Shown here in pieces: positions 1 through 10,976 of a stretch of DNA of 57,620 nt. The stretch covers positions 1-57,620 of the forward strand of contig NZ_JAGGQP010000036.1 in NCBI RefSeq assembly GCF_018613235.1, written 5' to 3'. Positions within the stretch are counted from its first letter, which is position 1, and each line of letters begins with the position of its first letter. The translations under genes and the position numbers were made by a program. A model generated the notes under the pieces. It was not told the DNA's origin. It saw only the letters and a list, made by a program, of their open reading frames with translations, and searched no databases. The stretch comes from Bacillus sp. ISL-41 (GTDB lineage: Bacteria; Bacillota; Bacilli; Bacillales; Cytobacillaceae).

Positions 1-22
1 TTAGTTTTCAAAGAACAATTTG
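1..22 (-). promoter_or_regulatory. rRNA operon leader (5' flank of a 16S gene lying outside the window)
   Basis: Read on the minus strand this edge ends in TTGTTCTTTGAAAACTAA, the conserved motif that precedes 16S rRNA in Bacillaceae rRNA operons. Two tandem promoters lie just upstream. The 16S gene itself would start beyond position 1, so only the leader is seen. In B. subtilis an rRNA operon also lies close downstream of lysS. Confidence 0.75.
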
Positions 23-55
23 TTTTGCTGCTGCTCCGTTAGAAGCAACTCTTAT

Positions 56-84
56 ATATTATCAGGTTCAAAACCCGATGTCAA
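56..84 (-). promoter_or_regulatory. rRNA operon promoter P2 (sigma-A)
   Basis: Minus strand: TTGACA at 84-79, a 17-bp spacer and TAATAT at 61-56. It is the promoter nearer the rRNA leader of a tandem pair about 83 bp apart, the usual arrangement for Bacillus rRNA operons. Confidence 0.75.
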
Positions 85-138
85 TAAGTTTTTTTACTTT
101 CTTTGCTGCTAACTAAGTAGCTCGTAGCAACAGATATA

Positions 139-167
139 AATATAGCACCTTTATTCTACAATAGCAA
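139..167 (-). promoter_or_regulatory. rRNA operon promoter P1 (sigma-A)
   Basis: Minus strand: TTGCTA at 167-162, a 17-bp spacer and TATATT at 144-139. It lies 83 bp upstream of P2 and points to the same rRNA leader. Confidence 0.65.
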
Positions 168-285
168 TATCTTTTTGCTATTTTTATTCATCTAATTAAA
201 AGAAAGACAATTCATATTTCTGTGGTCAAATCTTTCTCTGAAAGTCTACTTGTTTTAGCTGACCGCAAACCAAATATAGCTTGAT

Positions 286-324
286 AAAAGAAAAAGGCAA
301 ATCAGCCTGCGCCGTTTGCCTTTT
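286..324 (-). terminator. Rho-independent terminator of lysS
   Basis: Arms AAAAGGCAAA (292-301) and TTTGCCTTTT (315-324) form a 10-bp stem just after the lysS stop. On the minus strand it runs into a T-rich tract. It separates lysS from the rRNA promoters. Confidence 0.85.
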
Positions 325-334
325 CTTCTATCTA

Positions 335-1849
<1,515 letters not shown>

Positions 1850-1950
1850 TTATTATGTAATCCTGATTATGTTTGGTGGATACTTTTATTATTTTACACA
1901 AACAAACGTATTCAGACATTAAAAATCTCTTTTTTCATGCCTAAATAGAA

Positions 1951-1980
1951 TAAAAACTGCCAGTTTGACCACTGGCAGTT
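1951..1980 (-). terminator. Terminator after dusB
   Basis: Perfect 9-bp stem, AACTGCCAG (1955-1963) with CTGGCAGTT (1972-1980), followed on the minus strand by TTTTATTC. It closes the folate-yazB-dusB unit ahead of lysS. Confidence 0.8.
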
Positions 1981-2030
1981 ACTTTTAAGGATAAAGGTAT
2001 TATAGGAAAAGTGACGATTAATGTCAATTT

Positions 2031-3032
2031 TTATCCAACCTGGTGTGCTATTTGCTCTTTTGCTTCCGCTTCATCCGCAAAGTTTTTCAGCAAGCTGACA
2101 AGCTCATCTCTTGTTGAGCATTCATTGATACCGTTTCGGACAGTTGCGTTCCCGCGGATTCCCTTAAGGTACCACGCTGCATGCTTGCGCATTTCACGGA
2201 CGGCAATATGTTCGTTCTTCAAAGCAATCAGGCGGTCAAGGTGCAGGATGCTGACGTCAATTTTTTCTCGCGCACTTGGTTCACCCATCAGTTCGCCTGT
2301 TTCGAGGTATTTTACCGTACGGTAGATCATCCATGGATTTCCGAGAGCAGCGCGTCCGATCATGACTCCATCTGCACCTGTCTCATCAAGCATTCTTCTG
2401 GCATCCTGAGGAGTCTGGACATCCCCGTTTCCGATTACCGGAATATTTACAGCCTGCTTCACGTCACGGATGATATCCCAGTTCGCTGTTCCCTCATACA
2501 TCTGTATACGTGTACGGCCGTGAAGGGCTACGGCCTTTCCGCCTGCACGTTCTACAGCTCGGGCATTCTCGATGGCGAATATATGTTCGTCATCCCAGCC
2601 CATGCGCATTTTTACTGTTACTGGCTTCTCAACTGCATCTACCACAGCTGATACCATTTCATAAATCTTGTTTGGGTCAAGCAGCCATTTCGCACCTGCA
2701 TCACATTTCGTAATCTTCGGTACCGGACAGCCCATGTTGATATCAATGATATCTGCATTCGTATTTTTGTCCACGTATTGCGCAGCCTGGACAAGCATTT
2801 CCTTTTCCCCGCCAAAAATCTGAAGACTGAGCGGCTTTTCCCGTTCATCTATATATAACATGTCGAGTGTTCTATTGTTTTGAGAAACAATCCCTTTGTC
2901 GCTGACCATTTCGGCACAGACTAGCCCCGCGCCGAATTCTTTTACAGTCAAACGGAACGCTGAGTTGCAGATGCCAGCCATTGGCGCAAGGACAACCTGG
3001 TTTTTCATTTCGATATCGCCAATCTTAAGCAT
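2031..3032 (-). CDS. dusB: tRNA-dihydrouridine synthase (DusB family)
   Basis: FMN enzyme that reduces uridine to dihydrouridine in the D-loop of tRNA. The 333-residue TIM barrel opens with VLAPMAGICNSAFR (FMN/phosphate region) and carries MGCPVPKI near residue 100, with the catalytic cysteine. HGRTR and GNGDV lie at the usual places further on. The start ATG follows AAGGAGG. It sits after yazB and is probably the last gene of the folate operon (yacF in B. subtilis). Confidence 0.95.
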   Translation of the reverse strand: MLKIGDIEMKNQVVLAPMAGICNSAFRLTVKEFGAGLVCAEMVSDKGIVSQNNRTLDMLYIDEREKPLSLQIFGGEKEMLVQAAQYVDKNTNADIIDINMGCPVPKITKCDAGAKWLLDPNKIYEMVSAVVDAVEKPVTVKMRMGWDDEHIFAIENARAVERAGGKAVALHGRTRIQMYEGTANWDIIRDVKQAVNIPVIGNGDVQTPQDARRMLDETGADGVMIGRAALGNPWMIYRTVKYLETGELMGEPSAREKIDVSILHLDRLIALKNEHIAVREMRKHAAWYLKGIRGNATVRNGINECSTRDELVSLLKNFADEAEAKEQIAHQVG

Positions 3033-3067
3033 GCTCTGCCTCCTTTTAATTTATCAATATATCAAAC

Positions 3068-3271
3068 CTATTGCGGTGTTAATTCATCTATTTCGACACC
3101 CAGGAATTCGGCTATTTTGACAATCAGCCTTTCATCAGGCATCCTGTTGCCGCGTTCAATCTCTCCAAGGATGGAAACCGATACACCCAGCTCTTTAGCG
3201 AAGCTTTCCTGTGTAAAACCCTTCAGCTTTCGATAAGCGCGAATACGTCTTCCCCATTTTTCTGCTTCCAT
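3068..3271 (-). CDS. yazB: Small Xre-type helix-turn-helix protein (YazB-like)
   Basis: A 67-residue protein made almost entirely of one Cro/C1-type helix-turn-helix. The core GFTQESFAKELGVSVSILG covers helices 2 and 3, and ERGNRMPDERL follows as in the Xre family. Its ATG lies inside the 3' end of folK in another frame, after AAGGAG, so the two are translationally linked. This is the position of yazB in B. subtilis. Its target is unknown; a role in the folate operon is only suggested by location. Confidence 0.85.
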   Translation of the reverse strand: MEAEKWGRRIRAYRKLKGFTQESFAKELGVSVSILGEIERGNRMPDERLIVKIAEFLGVEIDELTPQ

Positions 3272-3750
3272 ATCCGTACTCCTTCTCTATCCGGTATACT
3301 TAGTAGACAGTTTTTCAGCGGCTCCTTCATGGTCGGGAGCGTGAGATTTGGGTCCATATCAAGCAATGGAAGGATTACAAATGCGCGTTCGCTCATCCGA
3401 GGGTGCGGTATTGTAAGCTTCTCTGTTTCAATATTTTCGTGATTGAACAGCAAAATGTCAAGGTCCAAAGTTCTCGGTCCCCATTTTACTTCCCTTTTTC
3501 TCCCAAGTTTCAATTCGATCTCAAGGCATGTATCGAGAAGTTCGACAGGTGAAAGACTTGTCTCTACTTGGATTGCCATGTTTAAAAATTGGTCCTGGTC
3601 CGTGTAGCCTACCGGGTCTGTTTCATAGACAGAAGAAGTATTTACCACCGAGATCTTCTCATGGCTTTCCAGGAGGATGATGGCCTGTGTCAAATATCCG
3701 AACCGATCCCCCATATTGGAGCCTAGGGCAATATATGCTTTGTTCTCCAT
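3223..3750 (-). CDS. folK: 2-amino-4-hydroxy-6-hydroxymethyldihydropteridine pyrophosphokinase
   Basis: Transfers pyrophosphate from ATP to 6-hydroxymethyl-7,8-dihydropterin in folate synthesis. YIALGSNMGDR at the N-terminus and GPRTLDLDIL near residue 90 are the HPPK signatures (substrate loop and metal-binding aspartates). Start: ATG at 3750 (MENKAYIALG) sits 9 nt after AAGGAG; an ATG at 3756 forms an ATGA overlap with the folB stop but is only 3 nt from the same ribosome site. Product is 175 residues, a normal size. It follows folB and overlaps yazB. Confidence 0.95.
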   Translation of the reverse strand: MENKAYIALGSNMGDRFGYLTQAIILLESHEKISVVNTSSVYETDPVGYTDQDQFLNMAIQVETSLSPVELLDTCLEIELKLGRKREVKWGPRTLDLDILLFNHENIETEKLTIPHPRMSERAFVILPLLDMDPNLTLPTMKEPLKNCLLSIPDREGVRIWKQKNGEDVFALIES

Positions 3751-3752
3751 TG

Positions 3753-4112
3753 TCATCGACTCCTTGTGATTTCGACTGCGACGGATTTATAGTGTCCCGG
3801 GATCGGCGGGTCCGGCTTGATGACCTTTACATGGCATGCCTCGACAAGTGAAAAGCGCTGCAGAATGGTGCCGGCGATTTTCTCAGCAATGGCTTCTACT
3901 AGCTTGAAGGGTTTGCCTTCCACTATTTCCTTGCAAGCCTGGTACAACTCTGCGTAATTGATGGAATGCTCAAGCTCATCGCTTTTTCCCGCTTTCGAAA
4001 GATCCAGCTCCACCGTCAGGTCTACTGCAAAACGCTGGCCCAGCCTTGTTTCTTCAGGAAAAACGCCGTGGTAGCCGTAAAACTCCATTTGATTGACATA
4101 TATTTTATCCAC
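3753..4112 (-). CDS. folB: Dihydroneopterin aldolase
   Basis: Splits 7,8-dihydroneopterin to 6-hydroxymethyl-dihydropterin and glycolaldehyde. The motif MEFYGYHGVFPEE near the N-terminus holds the conserved Tyr and Glu, and KPDPPIPGHYKSVAVEI is the typical C-terminal strand. I choose the GTG at 4112 (MDKIYVNQ), which aligns with the B. subtilis start and has GGAAGGGTG about 6 nt upstream. A GTG at 4121 is in frame but almost touches that site. The start overlaps the end of folP (stop at 4105), indicating coupled translation. Confidence 0.93.
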   Translation of the reverse strand: MDKIYVNQMEFYGYHGVFPEETRLGQRFAVDLTVELDLSKAGKSDELEHSINYAELYQACKEIVEGKPFKLVEAIAEKIAGTILQRFSLVEACHVKVIKPDPPIPGHYKSVAVEITRSR

Positions 4113-4938
4113 GATATTCACCCTTCCCCATCATCGCGTCCATCATTTTGGCCATTCGCGACATTTCTTTCACATCATGAATCCTGACGATTTGGCAGCC
4201 CTTCTGGATTCCATAACAAACGGTCGCTCCCGTGCCCTCTGTCCGTTCCGACACCGGAAGATCGAGCACGCCTCCGATCATCGACTTTTTCGATGTGCCA
4301 AGCAGCACAGGATATCCCAAAGACACAAGGGTATCAAGGTGACGCATCATCTCAAGGTTTTCCCTGAGATCTTTCGCAAAGCCGATGCCCGGGTCCAGGA
4401 TGATTTGGTCATCGTTGACGCCTGCTTTTTTCGCGATCGTGATGCTTTCATACAAGTCATTCAACACGTCACGGATGAAGTTCGAGTAATTGCGGTCATT
4501 TCGATTGTGCATCAGGATGATCGGAACTCCGGTTTCTGCCGCGACATCGGCAATTTCCGGGTCTTCCTTCGCTCCCCAGATATCGTTGATGATGGCCGCA
4601 CCAGCCTCAACGGCACTTTTCGCAACCTTTGATTTATAGGTATCTATGGAGATTGGAACCTGGACTTCCTTCGAAATAGCTTCAATCGCAGGCACTACCC
4701 TGCTGATCTCTTCCTCATCGGAAATCCGCTCATGCCCCGGCCTGGTCGATTCGCCACCGATATCAAGAATGTCCGCTCCATCAGCGATCATTTGCCTGGC
4801 ATGTGCGACAGCATGATCTAGGTGATTGTATTTTCCGCCGTCCGAAAAAGAATCCGGAGTGACATTCAATATTCCCATGATCAATGTTTTATGTGTAAAG
4901 TCCAGTGTATATGGACCGGCTTTTATCACGCTATTCAT
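4105..4938 (-). CDS. folP: Dihydropteroate synthase
   Basis: Joins p-aminobenzoate to hydroxymethyl-dihydropterin pyrophosphate; the sulfonamide target. Signatures in order: MGILNVTPDSFSDGG (pterin and phosphate binding), ILDIGGESTRPG, DPGIGFAK, and LLGTSKKSMIG (sulfonamide and substrate loop), ending with VRIHDV. Start: the ATG at 4938 has GGAGG nine bases upstream and forms an ATGA overlap with the pabC stop; an upstream in-frame ATG at 4989 lies inside pabC and has no ribosome site. Product is 277 residues. Known as sul in B. subtilis. Confidence 0.96.
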   Translation of the reverse strand: MNSVIKAGPYTLDFTHKTLIMGILNVTPDSFSDGGKYNHLDHAVAHARQMIADGADILDIGGESTRPGHERISDEEEISRVVPAIEAISKEVQVPISIDTYKSKVAKSAVEAGAAIINDIWGAKEDPEIADVAAETGVPIILMHNRNDRNYSNFIRDVLNDLYESITIAKKAGVNDDQIILDPGIGFAKDLRENLEMMRHLDTLVSLGYPVLLGTSKKSMIGGVLDLPVSERTEGTGATVCYGIQKGCQIVRIHDVKEMSRMAKMMDAMMGKGEYRG

Positions 4939-5810
4939 GTTGAAGTTCCTCCATCCAATTGTGTTCTGCTCCATAACTTTTCCCGGCAAGCTGAGTATTC
5001 GGCAAATAGAAGATTCGCCAGCTCCCCTGATTTCCCAGGAAAGCTTTTACCTGAAAAATCTGTGACCGGAACGATTTCCTGGATCGAGTTAGTCAGGAAT
5101 ATCTCATCAGCTTCTTCCGCTTCTTCCTTTTTGTAAAAGCCTTCACGAACCTCGATGCCTGCGTTGCGGGCAAGCGCAATGACAAACCTGCGGGTGATGC
5201 CATTTAAAATCCCGGTCTCAACTGCAGGTGTGAAAAGAATGCCATCCCTGTACCAGAAAATATTGGAGACAATTCCTTCGGCTAAAAAGCCTTCACTTGT
5301 CAGGAAAATCCCTTCTGTACCCATGTCAGGACCTGCCTCACGCTTGGCCAGTACATTGTTAAGATAATGGTGTGACTTCAGCCGCTCTGTTCCCTCGGGT
5401 GTGTTGCGCCTCAAATCCAGCAGCATAGCTTTTTTCTCACTCATACTTCCCGCTTGCGGCAGCGGCTTCGCAAAGACAATCACGTTCGGCTCCAGGTAGC
5501 TTTCTGTCTGCAAACCTATTTCGCCATTACCAGCTGAAACATTGAAGCGGATATAGGCATTTCGGAAGTTGTTTTTTTCTAATAAGCCTTCGAGAATCTT
5601 AACAATCTCCACCCGGGTAAATTCTGCATCAATAGCCAAAACACGAAGACTGGCATTCAGCCGCTCCAGATGGTCATCAAGCAAAAAGGGGTGGCCATTG
5701 TAGATCCTGAACGTTTCAAAGACACCTAACCCATATAAGAACCCATGGTCAAAAGGAGAAATGACGGCCTCATCCTTTTTAACGAAACTGCCATTCATGT
5801 ATACGAACAT
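4935..5810 (-). CDS. pabC: Aminodeoxychorismate lyase
   Basis: PLP fold-type IV enzyme that eliminates pyruvate from 4-amino-4-deoxychorismate to give p-aminobenzoate. SPFDHGFLYGLGVFETFR near residue 18 is the family signature, and the lysine in LKSHHYLNN (about residue 143) is the likely PLP-binding lysine. The C-terminal EIFLTNSIQEIVPV matches the family. 291 residues, normal length. Its start overlaps the pabA stop by one base and its stop overlaps the folP start, so pabA-pabC-folP are coupled. Confidence 0.94.
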   Translation of the reverse strand: MFVYMNGSFVKKDEAVISPFDHGFLYGLGVFETFRIYNGHPFLLDDHLERLNASLRVLAIDAEFTRVEIVKILEGLLEKNNFRNAYIRFNVSAGNGEIGLQTESYLEPNVIVFAKPLPQAGSMSEKKAMLLDLRRNTPEGTERLKSHHYLNNVLAKREAGPDMGTEGIFLTSEGFLAEGIVSNIFWYRDGILFTPAVETGILNGITRRFVIALARNAGIEVREGFYKKEEAEEADEIFLTNSIQEIVPVTDFSGKSFPGKSGELANLLFAEYSACREKLWSRTQLDGGTST

Positions 5811-6400
5811 TATAAACTTACTTCCCTGGCAGTCCTGTAATGAGCAATGAAATTGCGCAGCAGCTGCTTACCTGGTGTGGTTAAAATGGATTCCGGATGG
5901 AATTGGACACCTTCGACAGGCAGCGTTTTGTGGCGGATTGCCATGATCTCGCCTTCTTCCGTCCAGGCCGAGACCTCGAGACAATCGGGAAGTGTTTCTT
6001 TTTTTACGATGAGTGAATGGTAGCGTGCCGCAGGAAATGGATTCTCAAGTCCTTCAAAAATGGTCTTGCCGTCATGATAGACCATTGAGGTTTTTCCATG
6101 CATGAGCCGCTCCGCACGGACCACATCACCGCCGAATACCTGAGCAATGGACTGATGGCCCAGGCAGACACCAAAGATTGGCGTTTTACCGGAAAAATTC
6201 TTGATTGCCTCCAGGCTGATGCCCGCTTCATTCGGGCTGCATGGCCCCGGTGAGATCATCAAGAACTGTGGGTCGAGCTCAGCAATGCCCCTGATGGACG
6301 TCTGGTCGTTGCGGATGACCTTAAGCTCTTCGCCCATTTCACCCAAATACTGAACGAGATTATATGTGAATGAATCATAATTATCAATCATCAAAATCAT
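5810..6400 (-). CDS. pabA: Aminodeoxychorismate/anthranilate synthase, glutamine amidotransferase subunit
   Basis: Releases ammonia from glutamine for PabB; in B. subtilis the same subunit also serves anthranilate synthase (TrpE). The class I amidotransferase triad is visible: nucleophile Cys in [15 protein letters not shown] and His-Glu in [11 protein letters not shown]. The N-terminal [18 protein letters not shown] is typical. 196 residues. The ATG overlaps the pabB stop as ATGA and follows GGAGGG. Confidence 0.96.
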   Translation of the reverse strand: MILMIDNYDSFTYNLVQYLGEMGEELKVIRNDQTSIRGIAELDPQFLMISPGPCSPNEAGISLEAIKNFSGKTPIFGVCLGHQSIAQVFGGDVVRAERLMHGKTSMVYHDGKTIFEGLENPFPAARYHSLIVKKETLPDCLEVSAWTEEGEIMAIRHKTLPVEGVQFHPESILTTPGKQLLRNFIAHYRTAREVSL

Positions 6401-7794
6401 GCTTTACCCTCCGCAAGCTCTTTCGCCTTCCATAGAGCAATTGCTTTCTTTAAGGATTCTTTGTATTCATTGGCAGGGATGGAGTCGATGACAACACCTG
6501 CTCCTGCCTGGACATGAGCCATCCCATCCTTGACCAGCATTGTCCGGATGATGATGTTCAGCTCCATATTGCCGTTAAACCCGAACCAGCCAAGCGATCC
6601 AGTATAAGGTCCGCGTCTCACCGGCTCGAGCTCTTCAATGATTTCCATTGTCCTTACCTTCGGGGCACCTGTAATCGTCCCCCCAGGGAAAGTCGCATTA
6701 ACGACATCAAACCATGTTTCACCTTCTGCCAGCTCTCCCCTGACATTGGAGACAATATGCATAACATGCGAGTATTTTTCAATGACCATGAACTCATTGA
6801 CCTCGACCGTGCCGTACTTGCAGACCCTGCCAAGATCATTCCTTTCCAGGTCGACAAGCATGACGTGTTCAGCACGCTCTTTTTCATTGTTGATCAGCTC
6901 ATTCGCTAGCTGTAAATCCTCTTCGTCTGTCGTGCCCCTCGATCTTGTGCCGGCAATCGGCCTAGTACTGACCTCCGACCCTTTTACTTTTGCTAAAAGT
7001 TCGGGCGAACCGCTGACGAGCTGGAAATCTTCCGTATGCAGATAACCCATATAAGGAGATGGGTTCAGCCTGCGCAGCTGCCTGTAAACTTCCAGCGCTT
7101 CCGTTTCGATTGGCTTCGACTGCCTTACGGATAGATTCACCTGGAAGACGTCTCCCTGGGCAATATATTGCTGCACCTTTTCTACCGCCTCGATAAATTC
7201 AGCTTCGTCCATCGAGACTTGCAACTCATCTGTTCCAGGCTTATGTTCAGCTTTAACTGCTGGTACATCAGCTTCCCACAGCGTTAACCACCCTGAAAGC
7301 TTGTCCTCTGCCAGCTTTTCCTGGCCTTTTTCCGTCAATGCCATCAGCCAAAGCATTTCTGTCTGATGGTCAAAAACAAACCACTCCTTGAATAGCTGGA
7401 AGTAAACCTCCGGGATTCCGGAATCATCATCGGCAAATGCGGGAAGCTTTTCGATATAGCGCGCATAATCATAACTCAGATAGCCAATCGCACCACCCTG
7501 GAAATCTGGCAAGCCTTCTTCTTCAGGCACATGATATATTTCCATTTGATTTTTCATTAGCTCAAGAGGATTTCCCTCAAAAATAGTTGATGAACCATCC
7601 TGGGTAATCTTCAGTTGATTATTTTTACCCGAAAAAACAATCCAGGGATTGAACGCTGCGACACTGTAACGCCCGCCCCTTCCGCTTTCGAGGATAACAT
7701 GCTCTTTATATTCTTGTGCAATATGGTCGTATTGATGAAAAAAACGTGAAGCTGTATAAGGTATCATCTTTGATTGAATGCTATAGTTCGGCAA
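6397..7794 (-). CDS. pabB: Aminodeoxychorismate synthase component I
   Basis: Converts chorismate and ammonia to 4-amino-4-deoxychorismate, the first committed step to p-aminobenzoate. The chorismate-binding core is complete: [53 protein letters not shown] and the glycine-rich AGAGVV. Start: I prefer the TTG at 7794, which has AGAGGTG 6 nt upstream; in-frame ATGs upstream (7854, 7830, 7827) have no ribosome site. That gives 465 residues, close to the B. subtilis protein. It heads the folate operon pabB-pabA-pabC-folP-folB-folK-yazB-dusB. Confidence 0.94.
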   Translation of the reverse strand: MPNYSIQSKMIPYTASRFFHQYDHIAQEYKEHVILESGRGGRYSVAAFNPWIVFSGKNNQLKITQDGSSTIFEGNPLELMKNQMEIYHVPEEEGLPDFQGGAIGYLSYDYARYIEKLPAFADDDSGIPEVYFQLFKEWFVFDHQTEMLWLMALTEKGQEKLAEDKLSGWLTLWEADVPAVKAEHKPGTDELQVSMDEAEFIEAVEKVQQYIAQGDVFQVNLSVRQSKPIETEALEVYRQLRRLNPSPYMGYLHTEDFQLVSGSPELLAKVKGSEVSTRPIAGTRSRGTTDEEDLQLANELINNEKERAEHVMLVDLERNDLGRVCKYGTVEVNEFMVIEKYSHVMHIVSNVRGELAEGETWFDVVNATFPGGTITGAPKVRTMEIIEELEPVRRGPYTGSLGWFGFNGNMELNIIIRTMLVKDGMAHVQAGAGVVIDSIPANEYKESLKKAIALWKAKELAEGKA

Positions 7795-7907
7795 GTTTTT
7801 CACCTCTATTTTTTTCTCTTTATCCATCATACATGATGAAGGGCGCGCTTTCATTTTTAAAATGATGGTTTTTTAGATAAATTGTCGTTTTTATTTTTTC
7901 CCAGCAT

Positions 7908-7941
7908 ATAAAAAAGAGCCAAGCTATTTCAGCCTGCCTCT
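7908..7941 (-). terminator. Terminator of cysK
   Basis: An 11-bp stem with one mismatch (7915-7925 with 7931-7941), then T6 on the minus strand. It separates cysK from the folate operon. Confidence 0.8.
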
Positions 7942-7949
7942 TCATCTAA

Positions 7950-8876
7950 CTATTCTTCAAATTGGTAAAGCGGGGTGCTCAGGTAGCGTTCTCCGTTACT
8001 TGGGATGACTGCCAATACCTTTTTGCCTTTGCCTAGCTTTTTCGCTGTCTCAAGTGCTGCATAGATGGCTGCACCTGATGAGATTCCGCCGAGGATTCCG
8101 GCTTCTTTTGCGGCACGGCGTGCATAGTCAAATGCCTGCTCATTTTCAACCTTGATGATTTCATCATACACGTCTGTATCAAGTACGCCCGGGACAAAGC
8201 CTGCTCCGATTCCCTGGATCTTGTGTGGTCCTGGTTTTCCGCCGGATAATACCGGGGAATCCGTTGGCTCAACTGCAATAATCTTGATATTCTCGTATTT
8301 TTCACGAAGGACTTTTCCTGCTCCTGAGATCGTTCCGCCTGTGCCGATACCAGAGATGAAGGCATCCAGCTGGTCACCCATCTGCTCGACAATTTCCGGT
8401 CCGGTTGTTCTTTCATGGATCGATGGGTTTGCTTCATTCTCGAACTGTTGCGGCATGAAGTATTCATTTTCCTTTGCCAGTTCCTCCGCTTTGCGGATGG
8501 CACCGCCCATACCTTCTGGTCCAGGAGTCAACACAAGTTCCGCTCCATAGGCACGCAGAAGATTCCTGCGCTCCATGCTCATCGTTTCTGGCATGACAAG
8601 GATTGCTTTGTAACCTTTGGCTGCAGCCACCATAGCAAGCCCGATGCCTGTATTGCCGCTCGTTGGCTCGATGATTGTATCCCCTTGCTTCAGGGCTCCC
8701 TTTTCCTCAGCATCCTCAATCATCGCCAATGCGATACGATCCTTGACACTGCTTCCCGGATTCATGTATTCAAGCTTTAAATATACATCCGCACTTTGGT
8801 CATCACCAAGTCCGTTCAGCTTGACAATTGGTGTCTGGCCGATCAACTCTGTAATTGAATTTGCAATACGTACCAA
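7950..8876 (-). CDS. cysK: Cysteine synthase A (O-acetylserine sulfhydrylase)
   Basis: PLP fold-type II enzyme making cysteine from O-acetylserine and sulfide. [10 protein letters not shown] near residue 40 carries the PLP lysine, [12 protein letters not shown] the substrate loop and [10 protein letters not shown] the phosphate loop; SNGERYLST is near the C-terminus. Start: TTG at 8876 ([13 protein letters not shown]) aligns with B. subtilis and has AAGGGG 8 nt upstream; a GTG at 8885 is too close to that site. In B. subtilis CysK also binds the repressor CymR; whether that holds here cannot be seen. A clear sigma-A promoter lies upstream. Confidence 0.96.
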   Translation of the reverse strand: MVRIANSITELIGQTPIVKLNGLGDDQSADVYLKLEYMNPGSSVKDRIALAMIEDAEEKGALKQGDTIIEPTSGNTGIGLAMVAAAKGYKAILVMPETMSMERRNLLRAYGAELVLTPGPEGMGGAIRKAEELAKENEYFMPQQFENEANPSIHERTTGPEIVEQMGDQLDAFISGIGTGGTISGAGKVLREKYENIKIIAVEPTDSPVLSGGKPGPHKIQGIGAGFVPGVLDTDVYDEIIKVENEQAFDYARRAAKEAGILGGISSGAAIYAALETAKKLGKGKKVLAVIPSNGERYLSTPLYQFEE

Positions 8877-8919
8877 ATTACCCACCCCTTAATCCGACTA
8901 TTTTAATTGGTTTTATTAA

Positions 8920-8948
8920 AATTTACCAGTACTTTAAGTCTATGTCAA
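8920..8948 (-). promoter_or_regulatory. cysK promoter (sigma-A)
   Basis: TTGACA at 8948-8943, a 17-bp spacer and TAAATT at 8925-8920, about 44 bp before the start codon. The AT-rich run between promoter and start could hold a CymR operator, but I cannot assign one with confidence. Confidence 0.75.
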
Positions 8949-9100
8949 TCAGTATGCTTCGACAAAAACCGAAATCCGCCTTTCGCCTAGGCTTTTTCCG
9001 GACACTTTGTTGCTGCCACAATCAGCCTGCCCGATTTAACTGCATCATCGAAAAAAGCCCTATCCTTTTTAAACTAACCTTTTTTGAATATCCCTAAACA

Positions 9101-9132
9101 AGAAAAGCACCGGTGACTTAAACCCAGTGCTT
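9101..9132 (-). terminator. Terminator of the PrsA-like gene
   Basis: Stem AAGCACCGG (9105-9113) with CC-AGTGCTT (9124-9132), one mismatch, followed by TTTTCTTG on the minus strand. Confidence 0.75.
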
Positions 9133-9138
9133 CCTTCC

Positions 9139-10023
9139 TTATTTCTTCTCGCTGTTGCCATAAAACCAGCTGACTTCTGCATCATTCCAGAAAGCCCGGG
9201 CAGAAACAGGGATATCCATTTGTTCAAGGGCTATTTGCCTGCGAATCTGGTTTTCAACTTCGTTGTAGGCATATTTCTTTCCTTCAAGTTTTTCATGAAG
9301 ATAAACAATGACAAAGCCATTATCCACTTTTACAGGTCCTGTCCACTCTCCGGATTTCAGCATTTTTGCTGCTTCAATTATCTCCGGGGAAACAAGCTCA
9401 TCTTCTGCAGTAACAAAGCCGATATCACCACCTGCATTAGCCGAAAACTCATCGATCGACCGCTCCATCGCGAGTGCAGTGAAGCTGGAGCCATTCTTCA
9501 GCTCCTTCACCGCTGAATCAGCCTCTTCTTTTGTTTCAACAACTATTTGTGACAAATGGTAGGATGCAGGGATATCAAACAGACTATTATTCTGTTCATA
9601 AAAGGACTTCATATCCTCTTCCGATACTTTAACATCCCTTGTTAAAATTTCTTCGAGCAGCAGACTGTATTTAATCTGCTGTTTCCATTTCTCTTCTGTT
9701 TTCGGTTCGTTACCTGTGGTGGAATACAGTGCCTTATAAATAGTCAATTCGCGTTCGACAGCCTCATCAGACAACTTGACATCATACTTCTCAGCCATTT
9801 GTTTGACTACTTCCTGGTCGATCATGTCCCTCAACGTATCTTGGCCGTATCGTTCTTCAAGCTCAGTGAGCCATTCCTGGCGGGAAATCGACTCATTGCC
9901 AATTTCCGCAACGGATTCTTTGTTCCCTTCAAGGATTGCAGGCTTGGCTAGCAGCATCACAAGAGTTATTGCGTTCAAAATGGCTAACCCGGCAATAATG
10001 TACCAAAGCTGCTTCTTTTCCAC
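9139..10023 (-). CDS. yacD: Membrane-anchored PrsA-like peptidyl-prolyl isomerase (YacD family)
   Basis: Predicted extracytoplasmic foldase. Residues about 6-27 (LWYIIAGLAILNAITLVMLL) form an N-terminal membrane anchor. A SurA-type N-terminal helical region follows, then a parvulin rotamase domain about 135-265 (YHLSQIVVETKEEADSAV, GDIGFV, VDNGFVIVYL). Unlike PrsA it has no lipobox cysteine, so it should be tethered by the transmembrane helix. GTG start, 7 nt after GGGGG. It lies between hslO and cysK, as yacD does in B. subtilis. Its clients are unknown. Confidence 0.88.
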   Translation of the reverse strand: MEKKQLWYIIAGLAILNAITLVMLLAKPAILEGNKESVAEIGNESISRQEWLTELEERYGQDTLRDMIDQEVVKQMAEKYDVKLSDEAVERELTIYKALYSTTGNEPKTEEKWKQQIKYSLLLEEILTRDVKVSEEDMKSFYEQNNSLFDIPASYHLSQIVVETKEEADSAVKELKNGSSFTALAMERSIDEFSANAGGDIGFVTAEDELVSPEIIEAAKMLKSGEWTGPVKVDNGFVIVYLHEKLEGKKYAYNEVENQIRRQIALEQMDIPVSARAFWNDAEVSWFYGNSEKK

Positions 10024-10044
10024 TTCTTTTCCCCCAGATATCGC

Positions 10045-10923
10045 TTATTTTGCTTCTTTCTCTATCTCTTCCAGTTCTTCCTTTGTAAACATGTATTTCT
10101 CGTTGCAGAAATGGCAGTGTGCTTCCGCCTGCCCCTCTTTCTCGATCATATCACGGATTTCATCTGAACCAAGACTGATCAAGGCATTGCTGAATCGGTC
10201 CTTGGAGCAATTGCATTCGAAACTCACCGGCATTGTATCAAGGACTTTTACATTCTCTTTTCCAAGTAATTCTTCCAGCAACTCTTCAGGAGATAATCCT
10301 TTTTCAATCAGTTTTGAAACTGGCGGAATAGACTGCAAACGTTGTTCAATCGCTGTGATCGTTTCTTCTGTTGTCCCAGGCATCAACTGGATGATGAATC
10401 CACCCGCTGCTTTAATCGAGTTATCAGGATTAACCAGTACCCCGACACCAACTGAAGAATTGACCTGTTCTGAAGTTGCGAAGTAATAAGTGAAGTCCTC
10501 TCCTAGCTCACCAGAGACAATCGGCACCTGTCCTGTAAAATAGTCGCGCAAACCTAAATCCTTTACGATCGTAAGCGTTCCATCTGTACCGACACCTTGC
10601 CTTACATCAAGCTTGCCGTGCTCATTCAAATCGAAGTGGACATGAGGGTTTGATACATAGCCTCTTACCTGCCCTTTGGCATTGCTGTCCACAAGAATGA
10701 GTCCAAGCGGACCTCCGCCTTCAATTTTAATTGTCATTTTATCATCGCCCTTGAGCATCGCACCCATCATGACCCCGGCTGTCATTGTCCGGCCAAGTGC
10801 GGCAGAGGCTACCGGCCATGTATAATGGCGGCGCTGTGCCTCCCCAACTGTTTCCGTCGTTTTTGCTGCATATGCTCTAACCTGCCCGTCAAAAGCAAGC
10901 GCTCTTACTAAATAATCGCTCAT
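10045..10923 (-). CDS. hslO: Redox-regulated chaperone Hsp33
   Basis: Holdase activated by oxidation and unfolding, protecting cytosolic proteins. The C-terminal redox switch is intact: CNC near residue 237 and CHFC near residue 270, the CXC and CXXC pairs that bind zinc when reduced. The N-terminal substrate-binding domain starts [18 protein letters not shown]. 292 residues, normal. ATG after AAGGGAG. Same place between coaX and yacD as in B. subtilis. Confidence 0.96.
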   Translation of the reverse strand: MSDYLVRALAFDGQVRAYAAKTTETVGEAQRRHYTWPVASAALGRTMTAGVMMGAMLKGDDKMTIKIEGGGPLGLILVDSNAKGQVRGYVSNPHVHFDLNEHGKLDVRQGVGTDGTLTIVKDLGLRDYFTGQVPIVSGELGEDFTYYFATSEQVNSSVGVGVLVNPDNSIKAAGGFIIQLMPGTTEETITAIEQRLQSIPPVSKLIEKGLSPEELLEELLGKENVKVLDTMPVSFECNCSKDRFSNALISLGSDEIRDMIEKEGQAEAHCHFCNEKYMFTKEELEEIEKEAK

Positions 10924-10976
10924 TTTTTTACTCCCTTCGTGCTGTAAAGTTGTATGCGTCCTCTTTGTAAGGAAGC